Below, piece by piece: positions 11,060 to 22,156 of a DNA stretch of 64,000 nucleotides (position 1 is the stretch's first letter; each line of letters opens with the position of its first letter). The notes under the pieces were generated by a model, which saw only the letters and a list, made by a program, of their open reading frames with translations, was not told the DNA's origin and did not search any database. Source of the DNA: Zygaena filipendulae (taxonomy: Eukaryota > Arthropoda > Insecta > Lepidoptera > Zygaenidae); assembly GCA_907165275.2 (NCBI GenBank), contig OU015663.1, positions 818,501 through 882,500 of the forward strand. The letters run 5' to 3'. The position numbers and the translations under genes are program-made.

Positions 11060-11308
11060 CGTACAGTATACCTACTGCGCTCGGGCTAAGCGGGGCTTAA
11101 TGAGAAAATCGAGGGCTACACAATCGGATTGGCGCAAGTTGTTACCGTCCCGCTGCAAACAACTGGGAGGACTCGAGTTCGATTCCTGTATTCCAATGGG
11201 AACGGATTTAGTATATTTATTTATCGTTTTTTATATTAACGTTTTATTATTTGTATATTGGGTTTTTTATGCCTCTGAATAAATGATTATTATTATTATT
11301 ATTATCTA
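11060..11308 (+). mobile_element. SINE-like element with ATT-repeat tail
   Basis: Box A-like TGGCGCAAGTT (11130-11140, one mismatch) and box B-like AGTTCGATTCC (11176-11186, one mismatch), an AT-rich body and a tail of ATT repeats at about 11287-11306. The open stretch 11049-11282 is a by-product. Confidence 0.52.
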
Positions 11309-11508
11309 CTAGCTGTTTCCGGCGGTTTCATCCGCATTAATTTCCAAGTTGCCGCAGGAGTCCTGGGATAAAAGTACCCTATGTCCTTTTCTGTACCCCT
11401 GACAGCGTGTATGCAAAATTTCGTGATGGTCGGTTGAGCTTTTAAGGCGTGAAAGCGTAACAGATAGACAGACAAACAGAGTTCATTTTGCATTTATAAT
11501 TAATAGAT
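11309..11508 (-). mobile_element. Helitron-like copy, with a second partial copy to 11660
   Basis: CTAGCTGTTTCCGGCGG to TGCATTTATAATTAATAG, with ACCCTATGTCC and the GTGAAAGCGTAACAGA head (type A, reversed). A second reversed partial copy (GTGAGAGTTCCGGGATAAAA) follows to about 11660. Confidence 0.65.
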
Positions 11509-11660
11509 CTCTTATTGAATCCTGTGAGAGTTCCGGGATAAAAGTAACCTAAATATGTTCTTTTTTGTACCACTGAAAACGCAATAAGCAAAATTTCATG
11601 ACGATCGGTTGAGAAATAAAAGAACAAAAAAACAAACAAACAAACATTGCTATTTACTCT

Positions 11661-12374
11661 TAGTAAAAACGTTCCCATTTTCTTATATTTTATATACCAA
11701 TCATATCAGCTTGTAACATGGACTGCTAAAGCTCGTGGCTCGAACGAATGCAGTTTGAAATTACTTTACAAATTGTAATATAAAGGTGCAACGTTTTGCT
11801 TCATTCTACTGCGAGTAATAATGTATAACAAAATATGGAATTCGTGTTTGTGGCTCGATCATCTTAAACGGATTTGAACAAAAATACCCAGATCGCTATA
11901 GGTGTGCCTATAATATTTGTAGAGTTCCTTCCATTTCTCCAAGATTTCACCATCAGATGCTGACTTGGTGGCAATGGGAAATAAAAACTCAAGACGGAGC
12001 GCTGTAAACAAAAAAGTGAAGCCGGTTTCGTAAACGTGTGGGCATTTAGTGAGTGTTGCCGTGCAGTGAACACTTATTACCCAAAATTGTTAAGTTCTAG
12101 AAAGATCAATGGGTAAGTAAATAGATAAGTTAGTGTTTTTTAAGTTGTATACCTCTGTTGTATATTCGAGAAACTTAAAAATATAGGTTTCGAAGTTATG
12201 ATAAAACATGGAAAATAAAAATTAACGCCTATTTACACTACATTAATTTTATCAATATTAAAAGTTAAAATCGAAATAGGTAAATGAACGTGTTACATTA
12301 CGTTCCAGGTCACATTAACTTACCCAAAAAACGGGGACTATTGTGACGCTCACTAGTAGCAACACTTATGAAAG
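11661..12374. other. Unrecognised DNA upstream of the first retrotransposon, one splice-donor-like site
   Basis: About 11985-12116 is less AT-rich, and CAATGGGTAAGTAAATAG (12107) contains an ATG just before a GTAAGT donor-like hexamer. It could be a 5' exon edge of a host gene, but there is no second exon to support it. Confidence 0.2.
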
Positions 12375-12388
12375 TTGTCAAGGTTTTG
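12375..12388. repeat. Left target-site duplication of the first retrotransposon
   Basis: TTGTCAAGGTTTTG, identical to 17556-17569 directly after the poly-A. It fixes the 5' end of the element at 12389. Confidence 0.92.
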
Positions 12389-12507
12389 ATTCTGGCGGGA
12401 AACTTCGAACGAAGAGGTCGAGTTTTTGTAAAATTTTTACTAATTTGAAAATTTTTATTGTAAAACCAGATACCAACACCAAGCCCTGTAAGTGAATTCA
12501 TTTTACT
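12389..12507 (+). promoter_or_regulatory. 5' UTR with candidate internal initiator plus DPE promoter
   Basis: Taking the first element base after the target duplication as +1, the start ATTC matches the downstream half of the arthropod initiator (A at +1, then K-T-Y). GGTCG at 12416-12420 lies exactly at +28 to +32 and matches the DPE consensus RGWYV. Drosophila I, F and jockey elements use this kind of TATA-less internal promoter (known for those families). Use here is inference. Confidence 0.55.
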
Positions 12508-13695
12508 ATGGATGGGGACGAGGACCCCGGTCCTGGTGGGCCCGGGCCACCTCCCGTTAAAAGAAAATCCCCCGTCCTCAATTCTGTTGGCGGGAACAGC
12601 GGCGGCGGAGATTCCGACGACGCTTATAAACCATTTTTTAAGTCTGGATATAAAAGATTATATCCAGAAAACTCTGGACATGCTACTTTCCAAGTTTTCG
12701 TCGAAAGTAATAACCCCAAGGAGAAAATAGGAAATAAAAGTCCCATTTACTTGAATCATATATTTTCTATGGACATAAAAGGTATTAAGACCTTACATAG
12801 AGTTAACACAAACAAGATTTCAGTTATTTTCAACCAGCTTAACTATGCAAATAACTTTCTACTTAATACTACTTTCTTGGATAAACATAACGTAAAAGCA
12901 TACATTCCGGCTAAAGAAATTGAAAAAACAGGAATCATAAGATTTGTGCCCACTAACATATCAAATAAAGATTTATACAGCAAACTTTCTTCAAAATTTG
13001 ACATAATTGCAATTAGAAGATTTACAAAGAAGGTTGGTAATGAGAGGGTACCCTTACAGACAGTTAGCATAACTTTTTCATCGAACTCTTTACCAGATAA
13101 TGTACAATATGATTTGTTTTCATACAGAGTATTTGAATATATACCTCCATTGTTACAATGTTTCAAATGTTTTAAATTTCATCATTCAGCCAAAGTATGT
13201 AATAATAAACAAAGATGTTCCATCTGTGCAGATGAACATTTTTATAAGGAATGTGACAAACCAGATTCTTTAAATTGTATAAATTGTGGTGGTCCCCACC
13301 TTGCCATATCAAAACTATGCCCTATAAAAATGAAAAAAATATTAGAAAAGAAAAATAAAATTACATACTCAGATATAAGTAAATCTATGACTTATGACAA
13401 AGAATTTCCGACTCTAAAACCTAAAACTGACAATTCTCCCCAAAAAATTATTCCTAATGTAAATAGTAATGTAAATATAGGTAGTAAACGTAATTTTAAG
13501 CCTGTACAATCTCCTGTAAATAAAACTGTAACTACATTAAATACAAAAGAAAAACGATCAGAATTAGAAGAAATTGCTAATAATGATACAATTATAAACG
13601 CTATAGTAAAATCTCTAGTTCATTTGGCAAACTCTGGTAATGAGTCCATAACTTTTACCAGAATAAGAGATGTTTTCCTTTCAAATTTAATTTAA
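12508..13695 (+). CDS. Retrotransposon ORF1, gag-like zinc-knuckle protein (395 aa)
   Basis: Nucleic-acid-binding structural protein of the element, expected to package the element RNA and assist target-primed reverse transcription. The N-terminal ~45 residues are Gly/Pro/Asp-rich and low in complexity. A central region around residues 90-205 has the RRM-like feel of LINE gag proteins, but no fold can be proved by eye. Three knuckles follow from about residue 217: CFKCFKFHHSAKVC (CX2CX4HX4C), CSICADEHFYKEC (CX2CX3HX4C) and CINCGGPHLAISKLC (CX2CX3HX6C). The rest is Lys/Asn-rich. The ATG at 12508 is the first in frame after the short 5' UTR. The stop TAA (13693-13695) shares its last A with the ORF2 ATG (TAATG), which suggests termination-reinitiation coupling. 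The frame is intact. Family assignment is firm; the exact clade is not. Confidence 0.93.
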   Translation: MDGDEDPGPGGPGPPPVKRKSPVLNSVGGNSGGGDSDDAYKPFFKSGYKRLYPENSGHATFQVFVESNNPKEKIGNKSPIYLNHIFSMDIKGIKTLHRVNTNKISVIFNQLNYANNFLLNTTFLDKHNVKAYIPAKEIEKTGIIRFVPTNISNKDLYSKLSSKFDIIAIRRFTKKVGNERVPLQTVSITFSSNSLPDNVQYDLFSYRVFEYIPPLLQCFKCFKFHHSAKVCNNKQRCSICADEHFYKECDKPDSLNCINCGGPHLAISKLCPIKMKKILEKKNKITYSDISKSMTYDKEFPTLKPKTDNSPQKIIPNVNSNVNIGSKRNFKPVQSPVNKTVTTLNTKEKRSELEEIANNDTIINAIVKSLVHLANSGNESITFTRIRDVFLSNLI

Positions 13696-16600
13696 TGGAT
13701 AATAATCCTCATAACATTTGTGACATTAAGACTTATATAACAATTGCTCAATTTAATATACAGAGTGTTAACAACAAAAAACCCCTGTTAATTAATTTTC
13801 TTTCCGAAAATGACATAGATATATGCTTATTGAACGAAACTTTTCTGAAAGAAAGAATAAACTTCAGTATTCCAGGATTCGATATTACAAGACAGGATGG
13901 TCCAAATGGTCGCGGTGGTGTGGCCATTTTGGTTAAAAATACACTTAAATATAAAGTCGTTCATACCCCCTACTATGATTTCTTACAAACTAGCGCAATT
14001 ACAGTTAAAACAGATGTAGGTATCTTATCTATATTATGTGCTTACAGTCCTCCTAGAGGTAGTAGATTTAAATGTAGGAGATTGAAACAAATTATTAATG
14101 ATTTACCCAAACCAGTCATGCTCTCAGGTGATCTGAATGCACATCATGTTGCATTTGGATGTAGATCAATCAATGGTAGAGGTAATGACATATATAACTT
14201 GTTAGATGAGTGTGATCTATGCATTCTGAATACTGGATCTCAAACAACTGTAGGTACAATTTCTCATAATCCTTCTGCCATAGACATATCATGTATTAGT
14301 CCCACAGTAGCTCCTCTATGTGAATGGAAGGTTCATAACGACCCTATGGGTAGTTATCACTTTCCTACTTTTATCAAAATCCACACCTCTGTAGAAAAAT
14401 ATGTAGTAGGTCCTCCTTGTGAGCGTTTTATCTACAAACAAGCTGACTGGTCCAAATATCAATCTGAAAGTGAAAAGGCATTTGATAATGTAAATCTTGA
14501 AACCCACAGTCCTCTTACTGTATATGATACATTTTGTGACATCCTTAACAAACTTAAAATAGAATGTATACCTAAAATTGTAAATAAAACCCCATATAAA
14601 CTCAAAAAGCCAGTCCCCTGGTGGGATTCCGATTGTGCTGCAGCAGTTAATGATAGTAAATCAGCACTAAGACATTACAGATTATACCCTACATTAGAAA
14701 ATTATATAGAATATAAGAAGGCTGATGCAGTGAAAAAGAAACTAATAAGTACTAAAAAGAAACAAGGTTGGACGTCATTATGTGAGTCATTTAATAGATA
14801 CACACCTGTTAGCATGATTTGGAACTATATCCGGAAATTCAAACGTGCACCATCCCATAAAACTTCAAAAAACGATGACTGGATCCCTGCTTTCTTAGAT
14901 AAATTTGCACCAATCTCTCCACCTGAAAAAGATATAGATAACACAAAATTAAACAACTTTTTTCGACAACCTGGAAATACTGATAGTTACTTTCTTTCGG
15001 ATCCATTCACTATACATGAATTTAAAATAGCTATTAAATCTCGAAAGGATACTACACCCGGTCTTGATGACATAACTTACAAATTAATTGAAAACCTCCA
15101 CCCTAAAGCCCAAACTTTCTTATTAAAATTATACAATCTCTTATGGTCCTCAGAAATTATTCCCAAAAGTTGGAAAACACAGTGTGTTATTCCAATACTC
15201 AAACCAAATAAGCCTGTAGATGATTGCAATTCATATAGACCAATATCACTATCATCATGTGTAGGTAAATTATTTGAATGCATGTTAAAATTCAGATTAG
15301 AATACTATAGTGAAAAAAATAACATCTTGCCTATTACAACAGTTTGGTTTCCGAAGAGGCAGAAGTGCCACAGAAAGTTATACATCTCTTATCACTGATA
15401 TAAAAAAATCTTTTCATAACTTGTCTTACACAGCTTGTGCCTTTCTTGATGTGAGTGGGGCATTTGATAATGTGAATCCTTCAGTTCTAATTGAGATTCT
15501 TAGTGATATCGGTGTACCAGGCAAAGTCTGTAAATGGATATTTCAATTTTTGTATGAGCGAACAATGTACATAAAGTTTAATAACATTTTGCACGGACCT
15601 AGACCTGTTTTCAAGGGAACCATGCAAGGTTCCACAATCTCTCCATTATTATATAATTTATATACGTCGCAGATTAACAGATACTTAACAGATCCCTCTG
15701 TTAAGTGTCTGTTATTTGCTGATGATATAGTTGTATATACTGTAAATAGAAATGTAAATAAAGCTATACAAACTCTCAATACTGGTCTTAGCCAAATCTA
15801 TGGATTTTACAATAGTCTTAAATTAGAAATTAGTGTAAATAAAAGTGGAGGTATGATATTTAGTAAAAACATGGTTAATTATGAAGATATACCTCCTGTT
15901 TCATATAATAATTTACCATTGATTTGGTTACCAGAAAAGAAATTTCTTGGGATATATTTAGACACAAAACTAAAATTTGAAAACCACATCAACTATTTAA
16001 TTAAAAATGCAACTAAAGGCCTTAATGTTCTCAGGTCTCTAGCTGGTGTACATTGGGGATCTGATCCCAAAATACTATCCATGCTATACAAGAGTATTGT
16101 TAGGAGTCACTTTGACTACAGCACTTTAGCATATATGAATACCAACATTAGTCACCTTCGAAAGTTAGATATTATCCAAAATAAGGCTCTTAGAATTATT
16201 ACTGGAGCTATGTGTTCCACACCAATTCATGTTATGCAATCAGAATCAGGAATAAAACCTTTAATACTAAGACGTCTGCAGATTGCAAACAACTTCACCC
16301 TTAAAATGTTGGCTACTAACAATACCTTTGTATTAGGGAGGATTCTACCACATCAAGATCTCCCACAGTCATTGATGAATAATATTAATTGCACTGCTGA
16401 GGAACTAGTGTCTGGATATATGCCAGAATGGCTTAAAATTATTTTAAACATAAAAACTTCTTGTCCTAATATGTACTGTAATAATATCTTACCATTATAT
16501 AATTTAGATTTTAAGTGTGTAAATAATGACTTAATTTCAGTTGATTTTGAAAAAGTTAATAACCAGCATGAATTTTTGGCTTATGTAAATACTATACCAG

Positions 16601-17481
16601 ATATTTATAAATTGTACACAGATGGATCAAAAACCACAATTACTGTTACATCAGCTTTCTATGATGCACAAATTAAAAAAACTCAATGTTTTAAGCTAGA
16701 TCCTCAATGCAGCATATTTACGGCTGAATGTTATGCAATTTATAGATCTCTGTTGTACATACATAATGTAAATAATACTGAATTTTTAGTTGTCTCAGAT
16801 AGCAAGAGCTGTTTGTTAGCTTTAGATAATTGTAAATTTAAATATAATTTAAACTATATTTTGTTTGATATTAGACAGATAGTATTAGAGTTAAAACAAA
16901 GAGGTAAACATGTTAGATTTAAATGGGTACCTTCTCATCGCGGTATCACAGGCAATGAAGTTGTAGATGAAGCCACACGTGGAACATGTGATGAAGACCA
17001 TACATCTTTGTTGAAGATTCCATTTACCGACTACCTTGGAAAGCTTAATTATGATCTGAAAATGTTGTGGCACAATTACTGGCAAATCATAAGCCGAGAT
17101 AAAGGAAAGTGGTATGCTAAGATCCAAGACAGCCCGCCGCCTCTACCGTGGTATAATAAAAATAAAGAAGCGGATAGCAGAAATTTTATTACCACCATCA
17201 ACCGGCTGAGGTTCGGACACTGCAGAACACCAGCACATTTAGCAAGACTGAAAATCGTCACAGAAGCAAAATGCGATTCGAACTCGTGTAACGGTGAAGT
17301 CGCTGACCTTGATCACATTGTCATGAAATGTCAAAAGTACAACATGGAGCGTTTAGTTTTGGTGTCGGATCTTCAAAGTGTTAGTGATGAAGTGCCAACA
17401 AATTTACAAGCCCTATTAAAATATCCCATATTTTATAAATATATATATAAATTTATCTGTAGTAGTGTAGGAAAAATGTAA
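13695..17481 (+). pseudogene. Retrotransposon ORF2 polyprotein, endonuclease-RT-RNase H, one frameshift
   Basis: Catalytic polyprotein of the element, about 1,260 codons. Endonuclease motifs: AQFNIQS (residue ~16), LLNETFL, GRGGVAILVKN, LSGDLNAHH, SAIDISCIS and GSYHFPTF. RT blocks: NSYRPISLSSCVGKLFE, FGFRRGRSATESY, FLDVSGAFDNVNP, GTMQGSTISPLLYNLY, LLFADDIVVYT (FADD catalytic pair near 15715) and FLGIYLDTKLKFENH. RNase H from about 16612: LYTDGSK, FTAECYAIYRSL, VVSDSKSCLLAL and WVPSHRGITGNEVVDEAT, giving the D-E-D-D set. A C-terminal Cys/His segment near 17215-17325 ends DLDHIVMKC. The frame used from 13695 runs to 15398, while the rest is read one base over, open from 15310 to 17481. The switch maps to about 15335-15341, inside the RT block before FGFRRGR, and fits a one-base gain. 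Tyr221 replaces the Asp usual before His in the endonuclease SDH motif. As it stands the element should make only a truncated protein lacking most of the RT. Confidence 0.93.
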
Positions 17482-17532
17482 TTTTGTAAAATGTTTAAGT
17501 CTGGCTTAAAGGACTTGTATCCATGGCCGTTA

Positions 17533-17555
17533 AATAAATTAAAAAAAAAAAAAAA
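17533..17555 (+). terminator. AATAAA signal and 15-base poly-A tail of the first retrotransposon
   Basis: AATAAA (17533-17538) is followed two bases later by a run of 15 A, then the target duplication. This shows the insertion was copied from a polyadenylated transcript or one with a genomic A tail. Confidence 0.85.
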
Positions 17556-17569
17556 TTGTCAAGGTTTTG
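17556..17569. repeat. Right target-site duplication of the first retrotransposon
   Basis: TTGTCAAGGTTTTG, a perfect match to the 14 bases before the element's 5' end. A 14-bp duplication is typical of target-primed reverse transcription. Confidence 0.92.
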
Positions 17570-17879
17570 TGTTCCAAGTTGTCATAAATTAATAAAATTG
17601 ATATTTTATTAAAAATGTGGTTCTATCCTGCTTTTTATTTTTCAAAGATTGGTTTTTACACCCTCTCACTACAAAATTAGGCATTTTTTCTTTAAAAAAT
17701 AGGAATTATTACAGCGTGACACTCCGCGCGTCGGAATAGCTCGACTGACAAGGTAAGGCGTAGTTTCGTTATATGTGTGTGCGTGTAACTGTGCATGTAC
17801 ACGCCGAGGCGTAGTTTTATCGGCTTCACTTCTTTGTTCACAGCACTCTGTCTTGACTTTTTATTTCGTCTGAGAGTAT

Positions 17880-18002
17880 ACCCTATAAAAAAAAAAGAAT
17901 TTTCCAAATCGGTCCAACGGTCTTCTAGTAAGTAATTGGTGAACATACATAAAAAAAACAAAGGTACATACACCTTCTTCTTTTTGGAAGTCGATTAAAA
18001 AA
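17880..18002 (+). repeat. Retroelement tail ending GAAGTCGATTAAAAAA
   Basis: AATCGGTCCAACGGTCTTCT and CTTCTTTTTGGAAGTCGATT plus A run. A reversed remnant of the same end (TTTTTTAACCGACTTC) lies at 36804-36819. Confidence 0.52.
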
Positions 18003-18166
18003 GCAGGTAGGTAGGTAGGTATATAGATTTATACCAATTTTTATGCCTATACAAAGATTTCCAGCTAAATAATATGCTCTCTGTGTTAAGTTAAACCGAT
18101 TTTACCAAACATCAAGACTTGGCTATCGGATCCTATATGTTATAAAGATTTAGCGAAAGAGATTAA

Positions 18167-18581
18167 GGTCCGTATTCCAAAAGGTTACTCAAGTCATGAA
18201 TCTAGTTTTAAAACTAATTTCAAGTAAAGCTTTAATTTTAGAACCTTACTTGAAACGAGATTCATCAATCAACAATCAGCTGAGTTATTTCCTTATTCTA
18301 GAACGACTCTAGAGTACTAATCTATACTCAAGCAAAGATTTTATCTTTGTTTACGTCTGTCATGTCAAGACCACTCAACCGATCAGAATTCAAAATCTCT
18401 ACTCAAGACTAGTTTCAATTGATTAGAACCAATCAGAGTTCAGAATCTCTACTAAAGACTAGTTTCAAGTGATTAGAACTTAAAACGCATTCTATAATAA
18501 GATGTACGCTTGAGTTATGATTTGAGCTTAAAACTAATCTCAAGAGAGACGTGATCTGAGTCACCTTCTGGAATACGGACG
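18167..18581. mobile_element. Inverted-repeat element, ~415 bp
   Basis: TIR GTCCGTATTCCA (then AAGGTTACTCA) mirrored by TGAGTCACCTTCTGGAATAC. It contains a ~48-bp internal direct duplication (CAGAATTCAAAATCTCTACT and CAGAGTTCAGAATCTCTACT). One copy in the window. Confidence 0.68.
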
Positions 18582-20600
18582 TTTGTAACATTATTCAACC
18601 CCCTTAGCTACTTCGCAGAAAACTAAGGAACGGATCGTTAAGTCACGTGATCAAACAAAACTAAACTTTTGTTGAACGAATTTTACATGTACACGTGATA
18701 TGACTATTCATTCCTTATTTTCCTATGCGTTAGTGATTTAAATTGTCAACTAGGCTAAGGGGGCAGGAAAGTACTTATGTATGTATTTATGTATATTCTA
18801 TTTGTATGTAGACAGAGAGAAAAATTCTAAAACCAAGCATATTATGTGTACCTAGAGAAAAACCCACTGTTGAATACTTAAGTCACTCGCCAAAACGGTA
18901 GCGTCAATATTCACACACTCCCAGTAGGGTGTCCAAACAGGCTCCACGTGCGGGACAAAGCTTATTTCCTGAATAAAGAGGCTTAGGGATGAGACGCAAT
19001 ATCATTATACGGAAGCGAGTAGACGTTTTTGATGGTACGACATTAACCCCCTCGAAAGTTTGTGATGAAAACACGATTTACTCGTGTGACCATTTTTTCA
19101 TGATATTTTAGTATTCTTAAGGAGAATTTAATTAGAATACGTACGTGTATATTACGTAACCTCTTCGTAGTTACACGAATTAATGTAATGGAAATTCCAT
19201 GAAAATATTTGCAAGTTACATTTTAGTTTTGGACAAACATGTATTAAGTGTATTTTGTTTGCCTAAATTGCCTAAAGAATTTTCAAAATTATTTATTTAG
19301 AACAGCAGATTTTCTTGAGTATTATCATCCATATCATTATATCAATAATATTCACCTAGGAAACATGCTTCATTGGGTTATTTATAGCTAACAATTTTAT
19401 TTAAAAACAAAGTTTAATTAGAAATTTTATTCATCTCTTCAGTGGTTCAAGACCACAAGAATAACTACATTTTAACTTGACATTTTTTATTACAATTAAT
19501 ATCGAATAGGTATTAAGTATCATTTAATTTGTTTACCATATTGTTGACAATCCCTTTAGTAAATTTAATTTTGACATAAAATGTAAATGTAATTTTTAAA
19601 GAGAGAATAAAATATCTAATCTTATTTACGCTAAAAATAACTACTATTAAGTCATTTTAAGATCTGGAGTCAAAACGTACGTTCAATATATTTCTAGTTT
19701 CTTCTAATAGCAAAAAATAAAAGGAACTGTAGAATAAGTTTATTTCGTTGAAAACTCAATTTTAATCAAAAATATGTCCAATAAAAGACACGTAAATTGA
19801 CTAAGGTACAGTCATTTTTATCCATAAAAAGAACCAAATTTAATCTAGCCGTAAAAAAAATACAAAGCTGCTATTAAAAACTTACGCCATAATATTGGAG
19901 GTGTAGCGTAATTACATTTTTTGTTCCTTGCTAGGTCTACATCCAACGGTTTTATTAATGGCAGTCTTATAAAAGGGGCTTGAAATTATATCCCAAATTA
20001 TTCATAAAAACGTGGTCACGTACTCAACCCGTCTGAGGCGCTCGACCAATTTTCTCGTTGTGACAAACCCTTTTACCTTGGAAAACATTAAAAACACGAA
20101 AGTATGGTACTTGGACATCCATTACCTACGTATTTTACGGCCCAAGGGCTTCTACCTGAATCACGGATGGTTTACGCCGCAATTTTGAATCAAATATGTT
20201 TCTAATCTTGCTCAACAATTTTTATTTTTAATTACAAATAGCGGCTTTCCTCGGTTTGGTCCTCATGTCTCGGGATGAAAGTACTCTATACCTAAGACGT
20301 ATGTACTCCGCATTTCTATTCGCTGGAATTTTTTAACTCTTGCAAGATTTTTTGGGTTAAAAGTATTTTTCATTACTCATACTCGGAAAGTAGGTCTGAA
20401 GTTGCCTGAGAAGCGGGTTGAAAGTAACCCTTTTCAGCCCTAGGGAGAATCGCTTTCAACTGACAACTGTCAAATTATTAAAAAAAAACTAGGTCTATTT
20501 TCACATTTCTATTGAACCATGTTTCAACTTTCTATACAGCCAGCGCGATGTAAAATTGAAATAACGTAAAGTTTAAGTAGGTATTAATTAAAATAAAATT
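18582..20600. other. Unrecognised AT-rich DNA
   Basis: No coding frame and no repeat I recognise over 2 kb. One of the longer repeat-poor stretches, possibly unique sequence. Confidence 0.45.
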
Positions 20601-20848
20601 CACTCACTTTTTCTTAAGCTAATTCCTATTTATATTTTTTTATTTTCTTTAATTAATACTTAATAATTAAAGAAAATATTTTTTTTAGGTCGCCACAATG
20701 TAAATAAAAAATACTGGCTGAATAGCTAGCCGGCCAAAGAAAAAGAAATAGTTGGGAAAGTGTCAAGCGACTATCCGATCTTCACTCATTTTTTCTTTAG
20801 CTAATTCCTATTTTTATTTTGACTTTTCTTGCATTCGTAATGAAAAGC
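20601..20848. repeat. 40-bp direct repeat 180 bp apart
   Basis: TTCACTCACTTTTTCTTAAG with GCTAATTCCTATTTATATTT at 20601 recurs as TTCACTCATTTTTTCTTTAG with GCTAATTCCTATTTTTATTT at about 20780. An AT-rich hairpin (TTTTCTTTAATTAATAC and its inverse) lies between. Confidence 0.55.
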
Positions 20849-20974
20849 ACAGTGTTATCCTCGGGGGAAAGACTTATTTAGTCCCTCGATCTATTGGAGC
20901 CCTCGCTACGCTCGGGCGCCAAACCCCGTCTCGGGACTAAATAAGTTACTTTCACCCCTAGGATAACAATGTAC
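20849..20974. mobile_element. Hairpin miniature element
   Basis: CAGTGTTATCCTCGGGGGAA and ACTTATTTAGTCCC pair with their inverse at about 20932-20971. The loop holds CTCGCTACGCTCGGGC. Confidence 0.58.
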
Positions 20975-21695
20975 TATTATATTAATCAAAAAGACTGTAG
21001 TCAGTGAGACATTTGTTAAAGTCGATTTAGTTAGTCCAGACTCCAGAGATAGGTAGTTAATCTATTGCAAACAAACACATTTTTCCTTTTACTAATATAA
21101 ATAGATATAGGTAGCTGTTCTCCCTTGGTTTCGCTTACGTTAGTTTTGTCAAAAACTGTAAGTACATACGCTATAGAAAGACGCTTGAAATATTCACATA
21201 GTATTTAGTTATATTATATTCACTTTAAACATAAATAGGTAGTTAAATTAAAATAAAATCAATATTTAAGAGGGGCTCCCATACAATAGACATTATTTTT
21301 TTCCCGTTTTTATAGATAATGGTCCGGAACCCTTTATGCGCTAATTCGACTCGCACTCGGCCGATTTTTATTCTATGCCTTAAACACTCGGTTGAAACTC
21401 AGGACGCTTCCGTAAGTCTAGCGCAAGGATTTCACGCACAATTTGTCAGTCAACTAGTTCACGAACCCGCAATAGCGTTTCTTGTCCAAGTGACTGCCAA
21501 CTTTACGTAATTACGGTATTATAGACCGGCAACAGACTTCAGTTTCTGAAGTTAGGTAAGTACCGTATTATAATGGGTTACTTACCTACCCACTTGCCGA
21601 GCAACAGTGTTTGTTGGAACCCGATAGTTTAGTTGTTCAAACTAGGTATGTTTACGGCTTCATTTGCATTTTTCAGTCATTATGGTTATAGCTAA
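20975..21695. other. Unrecognised intergenic DNA
   Basis: The plus-strand open stretch 21319-21510 has mixed composition but no recognisable motif. Nothing else supported. Confidence 0.4.
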
Positions 21696-21800
21696 CTAGC
21701 TGTGCCCCCAGGTTTCACGCGTGTTTATTTCAGAGATTATTGCAAATTCATATGTTTGGAGATAATTTGTGAAACTAACAACCGGTTTCAAAACTTCTTC
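21696..21800 (-). mobile_element. Helitron-like fragment
   Basis: CTAGCTGTGCCCCCAGGTTTC. Only the 3' module is recognisable, and the remainder is decayed. Confidence 0.5.
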
Positions 21801-21957
21801 CACTGAAAAAAAGCAACGAAGTAGGTACACTATTTCCCTTTCGTACCAATACAAAAAAAAAATTTTTAGTGCAATAAAGTATAGGTATGGGTAACACATT
21901 GTATTGTATTGGATTCCAATATACACGCGAGTAAAACTACGGAAGAAACTAGTCTAA

Positions 21958-22156
21958 TCCTAACTGTTATAAATGCGAATGTGAGTTTCTTTGTTTGTTT
22001 GTTACGCTTTCACGGCGTAACTACTCCACCGATCATAATGCCATTTTGTATACACGTTTTAAATACGTATAAAAGGACATAAGGTAGGTACTTTTTATCC
22101 CGAAATCTCGCGAGAATTCCGAAATGAACGCGGGTGAAACCGCGAAGAACAGCTAG
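21958..22156 (+). mobile_element. Helitron-like copy, head type A
   Basis: Starts TCCTAACTGTTATAAATGCG after A and ends AACAGCTAG before T. Complete ends. Confidence 0.72.

Larger units (their letters stand above)
12389..17555 (+). mobile_element. Full-length non-LTR retrotransposon, I-group-like (endonuclease, RT, RNase H)
   Basis: A complete LINE insertion of about 5.17 kb. It is bounded by a perfect 14-bp direct repeat, TTGTCAAGGTTTTG, at 12375-12388 and 17556-17569, and ends in 15 A residues (17541-17555) after an AATAAA. The order is a 119-bp 5' UTR, ORF1 with three CCHC knuckles, an overlapping ORF2 (apurinic-type endonuclease, reverse transcriptase, RNase H, C-terminal Cys/His segment) and a 59-bp 3' UTR before the poly-A. 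RNase H together with a zinc-knuckle ORF1 fits the I superfamily (I/Nimb and relatives) rather than Jockey or CR1; that clade call is inference from domain order. One frameshift in ORF2 is the only clear break. The intact target duplication and near-intact frames argue for recent insertion. Confidence 0.93.

Noticed and set aside
15310..17481. Separate RT gene starting at the ATG at 15310
   Set aside because: The first ~10 residues do not match RT, whereas the preceding frame does up to the same point. It is the second half of one frameshifted ORF2.
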